A stretch of DNA of 64,000 nucleotides from Siniperca chuatsi (Eukaryota; Chordata; Actinopteri; Centrarchiformes; Sinipercidae), in NCBI RefSeq assembly GCF_020085105.1, contig NC_058065.1, forward strand, positions 2,978,218 through 3,042,217, written 5' to 3'. Shown here one piece after another: positions 37,428-49,750 of the stretch (within the stretch, counting starts at the first letter, position 1; each line of letters opens with the position of its first letter). The position numbers and the translations under genes were made by a program. The notes under the pieces were generated by a model that saw only the letters and a program-made list of their open reading frames with translations, was not told the DNA's origin and did not search any database.

Positions 37428-40400
37428 TCAGGTTCTGGGCAGGAAGCGCAGGTTGATGGGCTTTGCAGGGACGAGCAGGGTTCGAGTTTTAGGCTCCACG
37501 ATCGGTGCCCCATCTTCAGGCCGGACCTCATAGTGCTGCATTATCTGCAAGATGACACAAACGGATCACTGTGCTGCTCAAACAATAACTGTGTCAATAT
37601 CAGCCTTAAATGAGTCATTATTAAAGAAACTTAATTCTGTTAGACATTTGATGATTGTTCACCTAAACGCTCAGTTTCAGTCTACATATTCTGCCACATC
37701 TGAATAATTAGGTTTATTACCTTCATCAAGGAGGTTCTGGTTTTTGTAGTTTTTAGCAGGATATCGCAAAAACTTGAAATTTAATGGAACAAATCATTCG
37801 TTTTTTAAGGATTTCTTAGCATTGTGAGATAAGTCATGAAAGTAACTCAAACTGCTTGGAAGGTTGAAAAAAATACTCAGACATCTAAAAAAAAACCTTT
37901 GGTATAACAGTGTAAAAGTGTTTTAACGAATATAACAACACAGATTGACCAGGAAGTGGAGACGGGAAGTTCCTGTGTGTCCTCTGAGGATGGTGTTGAT
38001 CTGTCTTTACGTCGCTCACCCTGGACAGAGCAAAGTACATCTCCATCTCCGCCACCCTCTTCCCCACACAGGCTCGCACCCCGACACCGAAGGGGATGAA
38101 GCTGTACGGGTGGTGCCGGTAGAAGCCGGGCGCCGCCCTGCCACAGCCGCTGCCGGGCGCCTCAGCGCGAAGCCACCGCTCCGGGACGAAGAGCTCTGGG
38201 TCTACAAACTCTGCCTCGTCGTGACAGACTGCGTAATGACACAGATGGAACTGAGTCTGAAAAGAAAGAATAATAAAGTTTATCTAAAAAGCACATCAAT
38301 CTCTTCTCATTTCTGACCAAAAGAACTGAAACATTTCTTTTTTTTGTGAGCGACAATCTTAAAGTTAAGGCAGCAGTGCATCACATCCACTTCTCTTCTA
38401 CCTTTTTCGGCAACCAGTAGTTGTCCACAACCACCTCATTCTCTGAAATAAAGCGTCCGTTTCCAGGTACCACGGGATAAAGGCTGGTGGAGAAAGACAA
38501 AGACGACCATCAAGATCCAAATCAGAGACAAATGTGCTCGTGTTGTTTATTCAGTTTATGCTTTGCTTCGTGTCACTTGTACCAGATGACAAAGATAATA
38601 ACTGATGCCAAAAAAACACAAAACAGGTTTGCCACGCCACTGGGTACACAGGCCAGGGCAGCGGTGGAAATGGATTCAGATCCTTTAGTAAAAGTGGCAA
38701 GTGACAAGTTCTGCACTGAAAATGTTACTTAAAGTACAAACATATCATCAGCAGAAAGTTCAGAAGCACCAAAAGTACGCGTGATGCAGAATGAGAGGGC
38801 GCTTATTAATGTTTATCTATAACACCGAATCATACACTGTTTGCTCAAAAGTAAGCACATACCTTTGGCCACGTAGCGACACTTAATACTGTAATATAAA
38901 GTGATATCAGATGCACTTATGTATGATATTGATTTCTCAGCATGTGCAAACTCTTTCACTGAAAAGATGAATCGAGACGTTTGTTACCTGGAATATGTGG
39001 GCATGTACTGTTGCATAACGTATTATTGTGAAAGTTTGTTCCAGGGGCAACACCTAAGACTTCATGTGCCAGAGTCAGAAAAAACAGTGACAAAGACCGG
39101 GCAGAAAATGGCAACACGCCCAAATGAGACCGACGCAGCTGAACAGGTTGTTGTGAGTTCATGTGACCATAACCAGTCATGGTCGCAGTGTGGGAAGCCT
39201 TTAAAATCCTTCTACACCGGTTACACCATCAACTACTGTTTAAAGTCTAACACAAACTACCACAAGTTCATGCAGCCTGGCTTGGTGTAATTTAATGTGG
39301 CTTGCTCCATTCAGGGACTAACGCTGCTGAACAAACAATACTCTGACTAGCAGCATGAGCAACAGTTCCAGCTCAGCGGGCTTAATGTGGAAACAGATGA
39401 AATTTCCTCATGTCCAATTGTGAGCCATACAGTAATTATTGTCTCATGCAACATACCGTTTTACTGTATGAGATAAAGAAAACTTCATTAAATCCAGAGG
39501 TATATATTATGTAGTTATTTGGCTTTATTTAACCAAGAAATATGTCATGATAGACAAATTAAACAAATGAGTAAAGATTAAATCAAATAACAGTAAAATC
39601 TAAATTCAACGAAAATATTAAAATTTCAAATTAAACAAAATTAATATGAGTAGTAAAAAATAGTAAAAAGATAAAATAATGCCAGCCTTGTCCTTTCAGA
39701 CGGTGGTTACCATCCTGGGGACAGTGACCCCCCCACAAAGGGTTGCGTGTTAACTCTGAGGGGATTCAAGATTTTTTTATCAAAATAGGAAAAGCAGACA
39801 AAACTACACATTGTTGTGTTTGTTTTTGCAATTCAGTTACCGGATAAATTTACGTGTTCCAGGCCTTTTTTAAAATACTTGTTGAACAAAACAAAACTGA
39901 TGGACTCAACCAGTCGTGGGGGGGGCTAGACATTGTTTTAATAATAGGTTGGGAACCACTCAGCTCACCGTAACGTCTCCTTTATGACGGCCTTCAGGTA
40001 GGGCATCCCGCTCAGGTTGTCTGTGGTCGGCTCCCGTCTGTCCGGACACACCGAGTTCACCTCGCTGTACAGCCGGTCCTGAGCCGGCCGGTCCCTCGCT
40101 AAATGGTACAACGCCCACGACAGGGTGTTGGAGGTCTGACATCAGGCAGGGGAAGAGAGAGCAGGAGGGAATGGAAGGAGAAATCAGAAAAACTTTATTG
40201 TCCATCACAAGGGAATGGAAATGTGTAGTGGGCAAATTAAAAGCTTTGACCTGATGATGGCGCTAGATTAAAAGTAAGAGGATCACCAAAGTTATTACAG
40301 TTCATCCCGAGGGGGACATGAATGTGTAAACCACATTTCATGGCAATCCATCAAATAGTTGTTGAGTTAAGAACAGTATGGCTGTGCAGGACGTGTAAGT

Positions 40401-43400
40401 GCGTTAATGGCATACATGAATGAATATACTGGTGCTGGCCGCAGAGTTTTTGATAATGGCGGCCGAAATGAAGGAATGAGTTATGAAGAGGGAGTGAAGG
40501 GTCCTGTGGGAGGAGGGTTAGTGTTCGTCTAACTGACTGACTTTTACTTGCATGGTTGAGGATCTGGGAAGGTTTTGAAAGAGGATGTGATGTTGAAAGT
40601 GAGAGCTGACTCAATGAGTGATTTGTAAACAGCCGCGGGATGAAGGTCTCCTCAGCAGAAAGAGGCGATGCTGGGCCTTCCTGTACAAAGAGTCACTGCG
40701 CTATGAAAAGGCAGGACCGCTTCAGTTTCAGGGGTTTAAAAAGTGGAATTTCTCACTTGGACTTCAATGCAGCATAACAGAACTGGACAAAAATGTCCAA
40801 ATCTGACTCGCTGACCTTTTAGAGAAGATTAATCCATCCACCAAGATACTTTGCAAACAAATGTATAATCATCAGCTTCACTCAACCACATGAAGAATCC
40901 AAAAATGAAACTGTTTCTGTTTCTGAAGACAAGTCCAGGCTAAGTATTTCAGCAAACAGCTGAACAGCTCGTTTCTTTGTATTGGCAATCATCAGAGAAA
41001 AGGGAACGTTTGTGTTTCTCCATGCTTTTGGCATAGTATGTGATTTCAAATAACACCATGTTGACTCCAGCCTCGGCTCACGTTACAGCCCTGACTTCAC
41101 AAACCTCCAGGTCGCAGGTAAAACCAACGAGCTTCAACCTCACCCGAGAATGCAGCCAGACGAGCTCTGCCGCTACTCTGCAACAATAAAACCAGCTGTA
41201 AACATCCCTGTACTGGTTGTTGTTTGGGTTGGTGCAGGTTTTGATTCCCTTGGGCCAAAGTGATGTGTGAGCAGCAGCGGCCTTCAGGCAGTTCAGTCTA
41301 GTTTTCAGAATCAGAAATACTTCATTGATCCCCGAGAGGAAACCCTTTTCTCGGCTGTTACAACTCTCAACACGTTTACTCGCACAACAGTCGCGCGTGA
41401 GAGATTCTCATCTTCAGCAATTTTTGAAAGCTGCCTGAGCATGTACGCTGTTTTTTTTACTATGACACAGTGCCCACTTGGATGCTGGTATAGAAATCCA
41501 GACTGTCAACACAGAGAAATCATTACATTATTGTGTGTTTTGTGCAGATGTGGGTCGAGGTTTTGTAAGTCACAGGTAAATCTCAAGGTTCGGCGAAATG
41601 GAAAGTCAAGACCATAAAGTCCACACCTCTCACTCTGCGTGTAAGGTCTCAACTTTGACTTTCTTAGAAAAACAGGAAATTCCTACGTGTTGAACAAAGC
41701 TGGAAAAATATAATTTGTCTTGAAATGTTACACAAGATTTTACTGAAAAACACCAAATGTGAACTGGCCACACAAAATATGGATAAATCATTTCCTTTTT
41801 TTTCGCAATAGCGCTAGCCTCCAGCCTCCAGCTCTCCCATTTGTCAAAGCAGCGGATTTAGCAAAGTTGGCAAAAATATAAAACATACTGAACACATCGG
41901 TGGGCAGAAGAGAAGCGGATTATGCTGCAGAAGTGGTTTGAGAAGTTTCGATGGACGTTTTGATATTTTTTTCCTCAGTCACCATGAGAATTTATTTTAA
42001 CCAACATGATTCAAGCTGATCAAAGCCGCTGTGCAAACTATTTACAGCCACCTTTCAAGAGTGTTTGACACTCAACAGGTTTTGGGTTTAATGTCACTTA
42101 AGGTGCTTTCTGGGATAACAAAGACGCCTCCGAATTACAAATCGTGACACTAAACTGATACATTGTAAAAAGACTGATTAAACATGAACTCTGAGCAGAC
42201 GACTGAAGGCTTGTTGTTTCCTATAAAAGGTTGTGTTGACTGTGCACAGAAACCAGAAAGAGGAAACCAGACCTCCAGTATGAACTGGTCCCCCTTCTCA
42301 CCGTGTCGACTCCTCCCAGCAGCAGCTCAGTGATGCTGATGTAGACCTCGGCTCTGGTCAGCTTGTCAGAGGACAGCAGGTAGGTCAGGTACATGCCCTC
42401 CGCCGGCTTGCCGCTGCATACCTGAGCTTCAATTTCAGCAATTCTCCTGTTGATGAGGGTCTGGGCTGCCGTACAAAAACACAAAAACCAAACAAGTGAC
42501 TAACTTGTAAGTGAATCCAAAATTGGAACCTCAAAGTGCATGAATTTTCACTTTTGTTGTTTCTTTTGCTGCATACCTACGTCATAGAGGTTGTCCCAGG
42601 CCTCAACGAAGCGTTTCCAGAAAGGGAGGACACCGCGGCTCCAGCGTGGGAAGAGGACCACAGTCTCGGACAGCGTCAACATGTCATTTACGGCGGCGAT
42701 GAAGCGCAGTGTGTCTTGGGGAATCTCCTCCTGCAAACAGCCCAACCTGGTCTCAAACAAGATGGAGGAGATACCTGCAGGAGGTCACATTTGGGAAAAG
42801 GTTTAGAAGAATCAAACTGCCCCCCTGACCTCAACCTCTGGTACTACTGAAATAATTCCCACCTTCAAAGCCAAACTTGTAGAGCTCAGCAGCCATATCT
42901 GAAACAGTGGCCTGGTCCTGACTGCGACTTCGGACGAGCTCGATGCGCCACAGCAGATCTCTGACCACCTGGTGGATGACGGGGGCGTAGGCCGACACTT
43001 CCCGCAGTTTCAGCATCTTGGGGTTCAGGGCGCTGCGGATTTTGTACCACTTTGGTCCTGTGCTAGAAAGAAAAAGAGCAGTAGAAGTTCTTCAGATTAC
43101 AAACACGAGGGGCACCGTGAGGGAGCCCTGAGGAACTCCTTCACCAAGGGTTCATGAAACCAGATTTCAGACCTTTAACTGTCTTAGTTTGAAGGGATTC
43201 TTTCAGGGGCCTTTTAAGGCTATTTGCTTATGAACACTTCAGCAAGGAAGAAACTTGCTACAGAGGCTTAAACCCAACTTGTTTGTAAAAATGTTGGCTA
43301 AAGGAAGATCCATGTTAATACTACAACATCGTGTGTCTCCACTCACTCCACATGCAGACCGTAGGCCTGTCCTCTCAGGTCCCGGTACTCCTTCCAGTGA

Positions 43401-45079
43401 GGCAGCTCGGCGCGGACCGGGTAGCGGCCCTCCTGTTGGATAACCTGAGCTATGAGCTCTGGAGTCGCCACATTGACAATGTCAAACGGGCCAAACCTGG
43501 AGCGCCAGATGGGCCCGTAAAGACTCTTCTGTACACCCTAGAAAATAATGTGTAAATTGGAGTTTAAAAAAAAGTTCATTTATGCAAGTGTTGCATTTTT
43601 GGACCATTTTGAAGTGATTATGTAGATTAAACTACCCAACAGTATAAAGTAGTCAAATCGGCTTCACATAAAACAGCTACAACATTTAATACTGCTTACA
43701 TAGTGATGAAGAAATGCACATACAATTGATTTAATTTTGAATTTGTCTTGCTTGGTTATTCGAATCCAGGCTGTTATTGGTCTCCTGATCACCTGTCTCA
43801 AGTCCTGCAAATCATTTATCACTACAACAACCACTAAAGTCATGCACTCCAGTGCAACTCCAATAAAGGAAAATCCAGATTTTTTTTATAACCTGTATTA
43901 AAAAATTTTGCAGTGTGGATTGACGAAGAGATACACATTTGGGCAGTGCAGACATGCTAATCGAGTGACGTCTAGCTCGCGGGCCCCTACTGGTTTGGGC
44001 CCTAAATCTTGCCAGATGCCAACTGTGTGTCCTCCCTGTCTCCTGCCCCATGCAGGTCTGAATGCAAATGTGCAGTGATTAGGCAAGGCCCCCCTTCCAA
44101 GGCAGGAAGGGGGGCCTTGCCTAATCACTGCTTTGGTTTACTGTATAAAAATGCTTTATTTTTATTGGCTTGGGCTCAGCTCGCAGGCTCAGATCCGCTC
44201 TGTGTCTGTAAGTTACACTCACACCACTGCAGCAAACTTCAGAACTGGACTTTCTTCAACAATATATATATTATATATAACAATATATATAATATAATGT
44301 TATATTATACACACTGCAGTTCTGCATAATAACGAGTGCCTTCACTTTGAATGATTGTGTATATTTTGCAGCTAAAACATATTCTTTAACTTAAGCAACA
44401 TTTTGAATGCATGACTTTTACTTGCAAAGAAGTATTTTAACACTGTGAAATTCATACTTTCACTTGTATAAATAATCTGAAAACTTCTCCCAGTACTGTG
44501 TGTACTAAATGCCACACAGCAGCAACAAGTTAGTAGCACCTGACAAAAGAAGAATGAAACCTCTAACTGTCTTAGTTATTACCCACAACATAAATTAAAA
44601 TGGCTATAACCTAATTGGCTACTACTACTGCTAAAAATAACACGAGTTTAATATAATAATCCTCCAATCTAATCTCTGTAATAAAAACAACAAACTCCAA
44701 AACTGGGTCGGGCGTTTTAGGCTGTTTGGAGCCATCAAAGGTTGCTTTTGTTCTTACTGGCAAGTGAAGTAGGTCAGAAATGAGTTGACTCTTGTGCTTC
44801 CCAGTGGAGTAACTGCAAAATAAGTGACAAATGAACAGTAAAAGCACGGGGTTTGCACTGTACCTGCAGTAAGTGGCTCTTGTCCGCATATCCTTTGACA
44901 AATAGCCAGTACAGGGTGGTGGATAAACTGGGCCCCGGCAGGTCATCGATACTCTTCAGCTTCCGCGCCTCAGTCGTCGCCTGGACGTTGAGGCTTCTTC
45001 CAGCTCGGGCCGCCGGCCGTGTCCGGGCGCAGAGCGCGGAGAGCCGGAGAGGCCGGGCTGCAGCCGCCGGGGAGCCCAT
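37428..45079 (-). CDS. Mitochondrial cytochrome P450, CYP27 family (CYP27A-like sterol hydroxylase)
   Basis: CYP27A enzymes are inner-mitochondrial-membrane P450s that hydroxylate the sterol side chain (bile acid synthesis, also vitamin D) with electrons from adrenodoxin. Nine minus-strand exons: 44864-45079, 43347-43537, 42863-43062, 42577-42774, 42302-42465, 39969-40135, 38402-38483, 38020-38256, 37428-37544; all in phase, 523 residues (human CYP27A1 is 531). Residues 1-32 are Arg/Ala-rich and lack acids, as in a mitochondrial presequence. I-helix LGGVDTT at about 318-324, ExxR at 376-379, FVPERW near 429-434, haem loop [10 protein letters not shown] with Cys469. No key residue is missing. 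[18 protein letters not shown] and YHLARD favour CYP27A; the C-terminus (PKTRTLLVP) also resembles CYP27B1. CYP27C1, next to MAP3K2 in human, fits less well. Teleosts carry several cyp27a copies. A farther in-frame ATG at 45169 would read through a GT tract and is unlikely. Confidence 0.88.
38484..39968. other. CYP27-like intron 6
   Basis: Carries the fish repeat at 38660-38900. An open frame at 38901-39290 on the plus strand has no known motif and I do not call it. Confidence 0.6.
38660..38900. repeat. Fish repeat (GTGGAAATGGATTCAGATCC family)
   Basis: GCGGTGGAAATGGATTCAGATCCTTTAG, TAAAAGTGGCAAGTGACAAGTTCTGCACTGAAAATGTTACTTAAAGTAC, ATATCATCAGCAGAAAG. Related to the copy at 60745-61055. Confidence 0.6.
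40240..40380. repeat. Fish repeat, internal fragment of the family at 19782-20507
   Basis: TTTGACCTGATGATGGCGCTAGA, AGAGGATCACCAAAGTTATTACAGTTCATCCCGAGGGGGACATGAATG, TTTCATGGCAATCCATCAAATAGTTGTTGAG. In CYP27-like intron 5. Confidence 0.68.
41305..41385. repeat. Fish repeat fragment (CAGAAATACTTCATTGATCCCCGAG)
   Basis: TCAGAATCAGAAATACTTCATTGATCCCCGAGAGGAAA is a very common fish sequence, thought to be the end of a retroposon. In CYP27-like intron 5; the rest of that intron (40386-42301) is unassigned. Confidence 0.6.
43105..43265. repeat. Diverged dispersed repeat, copy 2
   Basis: Partner of 9715-9885: GAGGAACTCCTTCACC, GGTTCATGAAACCAGA, GATTCTTTCAGGGGCCTTTTAAGG, GAACACTTCAGCAAGG. In CYP27-like intron 2. 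Confidence 0.6.
44072..44131. repeat. Perfect 27-base inverted repeat with 6-base loop
   Basis: Arms 44072-44098 and 44105-44131 are exact reverse complements around AAGGCA, with C/G-rich tips. In CYP27-like intron 1. The flanks to left (43900-44070) are unusually GC-rich for the intron and look like a foreign fragment that I cannot name. Confidence 0.9.
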
Positions 45080-45114
45080 GTGTCTAAGTATGATAGAGCC
45101 GCTTGTTCTCGGAG

Positions 45115-45140
45115 GTGTGTGTGTGTGTGTGTGTGTGTGT
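45115..45140. repeat. (GT)n tract in the 5' leader of the CYP27-like gene
   Basis: About 13 units, 35 bases upstream of the start codon on the minus strand, where it reads as CA in the transcript if the leader extends that far. Confidence 0.9.
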
Positions 45141-45462
45141 CTTTTACTGCAAACATTTATTGGGTGCATCCCCCTGCGGGGAGTTTTTGGGAACTGCAGG
45201 AACTGTCTGAGAGCTGTCTTTTAATAGTCCTACAGTGTATTTGAATGAATAAAGCCAACATTGTGCTTAATTTACAGACACAGAATCATATCAAAATAAG
45301 TATAAAAAACTTTTGCAAGCCTAATAAAACAGAATGCAAACTTTTTTTTCCCCACAAATGTGACTAAGTTAAATGGACTTTTCTTTATAAGCCCATTTAA
45401 TGTGATGTAATGTGAGGATTAAATATTATTAGTTATTGCGCGGTTGTAATTGCTCACTGTGG

Positions 45463-45475
45463 CCACTAGGGGGCG
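45463..45475 (+). promoter_or_regulatory. CTCF-like motif
   Basis: CCACTAGGGGGCG is an almost ideal CTCF core. It lies about 385 bases upstream of the CYP27-like start codon. Confidence 0.55.
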
Positions 45476-45795
45476 TGAAGACTCACGCTCTGAATATGAT
45501 GTTAATTTGATATAATTTTGCTGAGGCCAGCTGGTTTAACGAGTACTTTCCATTTAAGTGTGCAGTGCAGAAGCTCACTGTCGCTAGCGCTTGCTCGGCT
45601 AAACCCGGCGAGTCTCCCGATTAGCTAGCTGCTTACAGTATAAGAACTGTTAGTTTCAGCTAGCAAGTCTACCAAAAAGTAGCCCAGCGTTAACTTCCTC
45701 CTCCTGCTACAAAGTTTCCGATTTTTACTTTGTCGGAAGAATACAAGAATTACGGAAACTGTAAATATAAACAAAAGTGTCGTTACACATCGTGA

Positions 45796-45808
45796 CCACC
45801 GGAGGGCG
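45796..45808 (+). promoter_or_regulatory. CTCF-like motif
   Basis: CCACCGGAGGGCG, a good CTCF core in the same orientation, 333 bases from the one at 45463. Confidence 0.4.
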
Positions 45809-46188
45809 TTAAAGTTAGACACAATCTGCCACACTCACTCTTCCGAAGAAGAAAAATAAGCTTTAATTAAGCTTTATTAATTTTCTTTGGCTCATACAAA
45901 GTGATGTAGTGTCTCATCTCAGCTTTGAACTTAAATAAAGTGCATTTTCTTTGTGACAATTTGCAAGATTTAGCATTTAAACTAAGGTTTAAAATAAAAA
46001 CGTGGCCTGTGCTCTTATCTTTTCAGCTGCTTTCTGCTGCGTTTAAAAAATTAAGGTTGAATTTTTTTTTACTTTTATTACTATTATAATAATTTTAATT
46101 CATGTCTGAGCAGAAATCTTGGCATAAAAACAAAAACACACACACAAAAAAAAAATGCAAACAACACCCAAATGTGAAATAAATATCT

Positions 46189-46194
46189 TTTATT
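46189..46194 (-). terminator. Candidate distal map3k2 polyadenylation signal
   Basis: Minus-strand AATAAA. Mammalian MAP3K2 has a very long 3' untranslated region, and no other gene explains 46.2-51.1 kb, so this could be its end about 5 kb after the stop. Not proven. Confidence 0.25.
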
Positions 46195-46688
46195 GTTTTC
46201 ATCGTCATAATTGTTGTAATTATGAACACAGAGCTGTCGCAATTCTCCAGAATTTTGCCCAAAAACAGCAACCATTCAACGGCACCGCTGCGTCTCTCAG
46301 GACCCAACCATGCATAAAATCTCCCATTTAAAAAAAAAAAAAAGTAAAATAAAAAATATATATTAAAAAATTATGCGTACCACTGATATACAGATCTGAT
46401 ATAAACAGGCGTATTGGTCACAAACCAATTAGAATTATAAACATGGCTTCTTTTACAATACACAGAGACCAAACATGTGGGATATAAGTGTTTTTTTGTT
46501 TGTTTTTTTGTTTGGTTTTTTTTAAAAAGGGTACATTTTCATTTTATACATTTGTACATGATTTATTTTTTTTTATTTTTTATTATTATTATTGTTATTT
46601 TATTTCACCACCTACAGTCAGAATGCTTGAGGCATTTCAGGCGCAGTGTCCAAAGAGCACAAATTGCAGTAAATGCACATTACAAACT

Positions 46689-46690
<2 letters not shown>

Positions 46691-46741
<51 letters not shown>
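46691..46741. repeat. (CA)n microsatellite
   Basis: About 25 pure CA units. Confidence 0.97.
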
Positions 46742-46744
<3 letters not shown>

Positions 46745-46925
46745 CAAGAGTGGCAGCAGTGGCTTTAGACACTAGAGAGAGAACTACAGGTCTATCTTGG
46801 CGTTTGCAGGTGACAAATACTGGTACGGAAGAGTTAATCCACGGTGGTGAACGAGGCCATCTGACGGTTAAAAAATAAAAAATAAAAGAGAGACATTACA
46901 TTCATGTATTGAGTCATCGCTCAAA

Positions 46926-46950
46926 ACACACACACACACACACACACACA
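46926..46950. repeat. (CA)n microsatellite
   Basis: About 12 CA units. Confidence 0.94.
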
Positions 46951-49559
46951 TCCGCTCACAATCACACTTAAAATAAAAGTTAAAAACAGTCTTTAAAATG
47001 TGCAAACAAAAGGTCGCTGAACCGAGCTGCGTGAGCGACAGCCGACGAGGGGTCGTGAGAAAGCATCAGTGAATCAGATAGTGCATAATGGTAGTGCGTA
47101 TCAAGGTTTACCAGTGCTGGCGGCTTTCACATCTGATTCAGACAGTTTAATGTAAGCCGCCTCAAACTCAATACTACAACTGTTTTCATAACACGAGGCT
47201 AATTCAATCAAGAATTTTTCTTTTCTGTAGCTTTGTTTGGATGCGTACCGTTTTGAAAATGCATAAATTGAGGAGTTAGTTTCAGTTACCCGGACAAAAA
47301 AAAGAGAAGTTTCCACAACCCGTGTGGATCTCTCAACTCATCACATGATTGAAATGTATCACAAAGCAGCGAGAGTCTGACTCTGTCAGACAAGTTTAAC
47401 AAGTGCCTTTAGAGAAAATCATGAACTGTGATAAAGGTTCGGTGTGGGTCGATTCGTGACAATAAAATCATCAAACTGACCTTCACGAATCAGTAAAAGA
47501 TTGATGAGCAAAGGGTTAACGAGGCCACGGTGCAATCAGTAAAATGTGTCTCTTCAGTGGCATCTAGTGGCCGCTGCAGGGAACTACAACAGCAGCATCA
47601 GACACGGAAAATCATTTCCTACAAAGAATTATTTACTATTTATTCATATATTGGAAACTTAATTCTCCATATATGTTGAAATGTGGGCAATTAACACATT
47701 TTGCAGCTGACCTGCTGTGGACTCTCAGGAATTCATTAACTGCAAGTATACCAACTGAGAACTCTCGCTATTTTCCCTTTAATTACATTAGTACCAAACT
47801 ACGCGGCTCTGTCCAGGAAACATATTGGAATTTTTTTTAGGAAATTATTACCAAAACTGCATTATGTATCGTGCCGTACATTTCACGTACCATTTGACAC
47901 CTTTCTATGCACCACTATTAAATTCCATAATAGCACGTATCCATGTCCCCATCAAGTAGTAAACCAATCACGTGAGGTGGAGCCACCTGAGCTACCAGTT
48001 AAAACTAGTCAGAATAAATAAGGCTGAATCCACTCAACAGAAACGAACATGGAGAAACTGAACCAACAAGTGCTCGGTGGGTAGTTGAGAGGGGTCTGGG
48101 AGTTCAAACCCAACTTCTTTAGAAATCACAACAAAAAATAAAGTAACTGAAGTGAAACATTCAGCATATTCCGGTTAATTTGTGCAAAGAGCGGTTAAAA
48201 TATTACTGATTGCACCTTTAATAGCAGAAACGGCTCGCCATTAAAGCCACCTGCTCTGCATAAACACTCCAGCTTGCTGCGCTTCACTGGATTCACTCCT
48301 GTCTGATTTTGCCTAAATACACACAGGAGAAAAGCTGTTTAAATCGTATTATTACTTTCATTAAACGCGCAGCTGCAGCTCTGCTGTGTTATGTGCAATC
48401 CAGCAGACACTTACATACACACCAAGACTCGGATTACTGTGTCAGATTAACACTTAAGTGCTTTAAAGTATAGACATCTCTGTATATGGATTTGTTTAAT
48501 AATCAGCTCATTACTTATCTGCTCTGTTTGCTTTGTAAGTACATTATTTGGGTTTCTGCAGCTGGTACGTGCCTAAACTACATTTAAAAGTTGACGAGTA
48601 TTGCATTAATCGGGTTAAACAGAGTCACTAGTGTGCATGTAAGTGTTCGGTTTCGGTGGGACATGACTGGCTGCTGACAGAGCTGCCCACAAAGATCACT
48701 ACTCCTCCTCCAAAAAAAGACCAGGACGAGCGGTCAACATCAGCCGAGGCGTCGCCGGTTGACGAAACGTAATCCTGCCGTCCGGCGTGTGCAGTGGGTT
48801 TACAGCGTACTGGTGCATAGTTATGGAGCCGGTGCTATGAACAACCTCTATGTATCCGTCATATTCGACAGACAGACGTTACGGACGCTCGGCCCGGGAG
48901 GAAACCACAACGTGAGCCAAGCAGGACGCGGCACGCGATGAACGGAGCGTTTTGTGGTTCGGCTAAAGTGACGAGTTAACTTTGATGCGTTTGATTTGGC
49001 GACAGCAGCGCTGACTGTTGCGAAGGAACGAAGCTGTGAGATACTGTAAACGTCTTCAAGTGTGAATCCAATCTGTAGGAGTGCATGTGAGGCAAAAAAA
49101 AAAACAATAAAACAAGACCGCTGACGCAACAAGAGCGCTCCGATATGGCACAGTGATGCCTTGGCTGGAAAACATAAAGGTACCGATTGCAGCAGTGGAG
49201 CAAATGAAATGACACGTTACCTGTAAATGTACCTGTTGGTTCAATGATGAGCAGCTAGTGAGACACAACTGAAATGTCCGGGCTTATAGCTCTTCAAGCC
49301 CGACCCTAAAACTTACAACAGTGGGACAGCGTCATACAGCAGGACCTCTGGCCAATCAGCTGCGAGCTTCTTGCCTTGCAGCAGGTCGACACTCTTCAAA
49401 ACACACCTCTCCTGCCTCACCGCTTCGAGTACGTAACTGGTGTCATGGCAGAAAGTTTCCGTATAAAACCTCGACATCGTCCGAGTAACTACTGAATCGT
49501 GTTCGCAGCGTCGACGCAGAAACACTGAGCAGATGTTACCTGACTTAAATAATAATTCT

Positions 49560-49750
49560 GTTGATTTTACGGCTGCAACTAGCGATCACTTTCATTATCA
49601 GTTAATCTGACCATACATTTCGATTGTTTAACTGAAAACTGTACAAGTTTTCGTCCAAAAGATGTTCTTGGATTATCACAACTGTTGCAGATTAATTTTC
49701 TGTCAGTCGACTAATACATTAATCTACTAAATTTTTAGCTCTAACTGATT
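49560..49750. repeat. Fish ATTAATC-family repeat
   Basis: ACGGCTGCAACTAGCGATCACTTTCATTATCAGTTAATCTG, then CAGATTAATTTTCTGTCAGTCGACTAATACATTAATC. Confidence 0.6.

Noticed and set aside
38901-39290. 129-codon frame on the plus strand inside a P450 intron
   Set aside because: No exon borders, no recognised domain, and ordinary composition for a chance frame in an intron.
37428-45079. Naming the P450 CYP27C1 because MAP3K2 is next door
   Set aside because: Residues in exons 3-5 fit CYP27A better than CYP27C1; neighbourhood evidence is split.
45080-45169. Upstream ATG for the CYP27-like gene at 45169
   Set aside because: The extra residues would be a His-Thr run from a microsatellite and would spoil a good mitochondrial presequence.
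46477-46878. 133-codon frame rich in Phe, Tyr and His-Thr
   Set aside because: Built from T-rich and CA-repeat sequence, with no domain.
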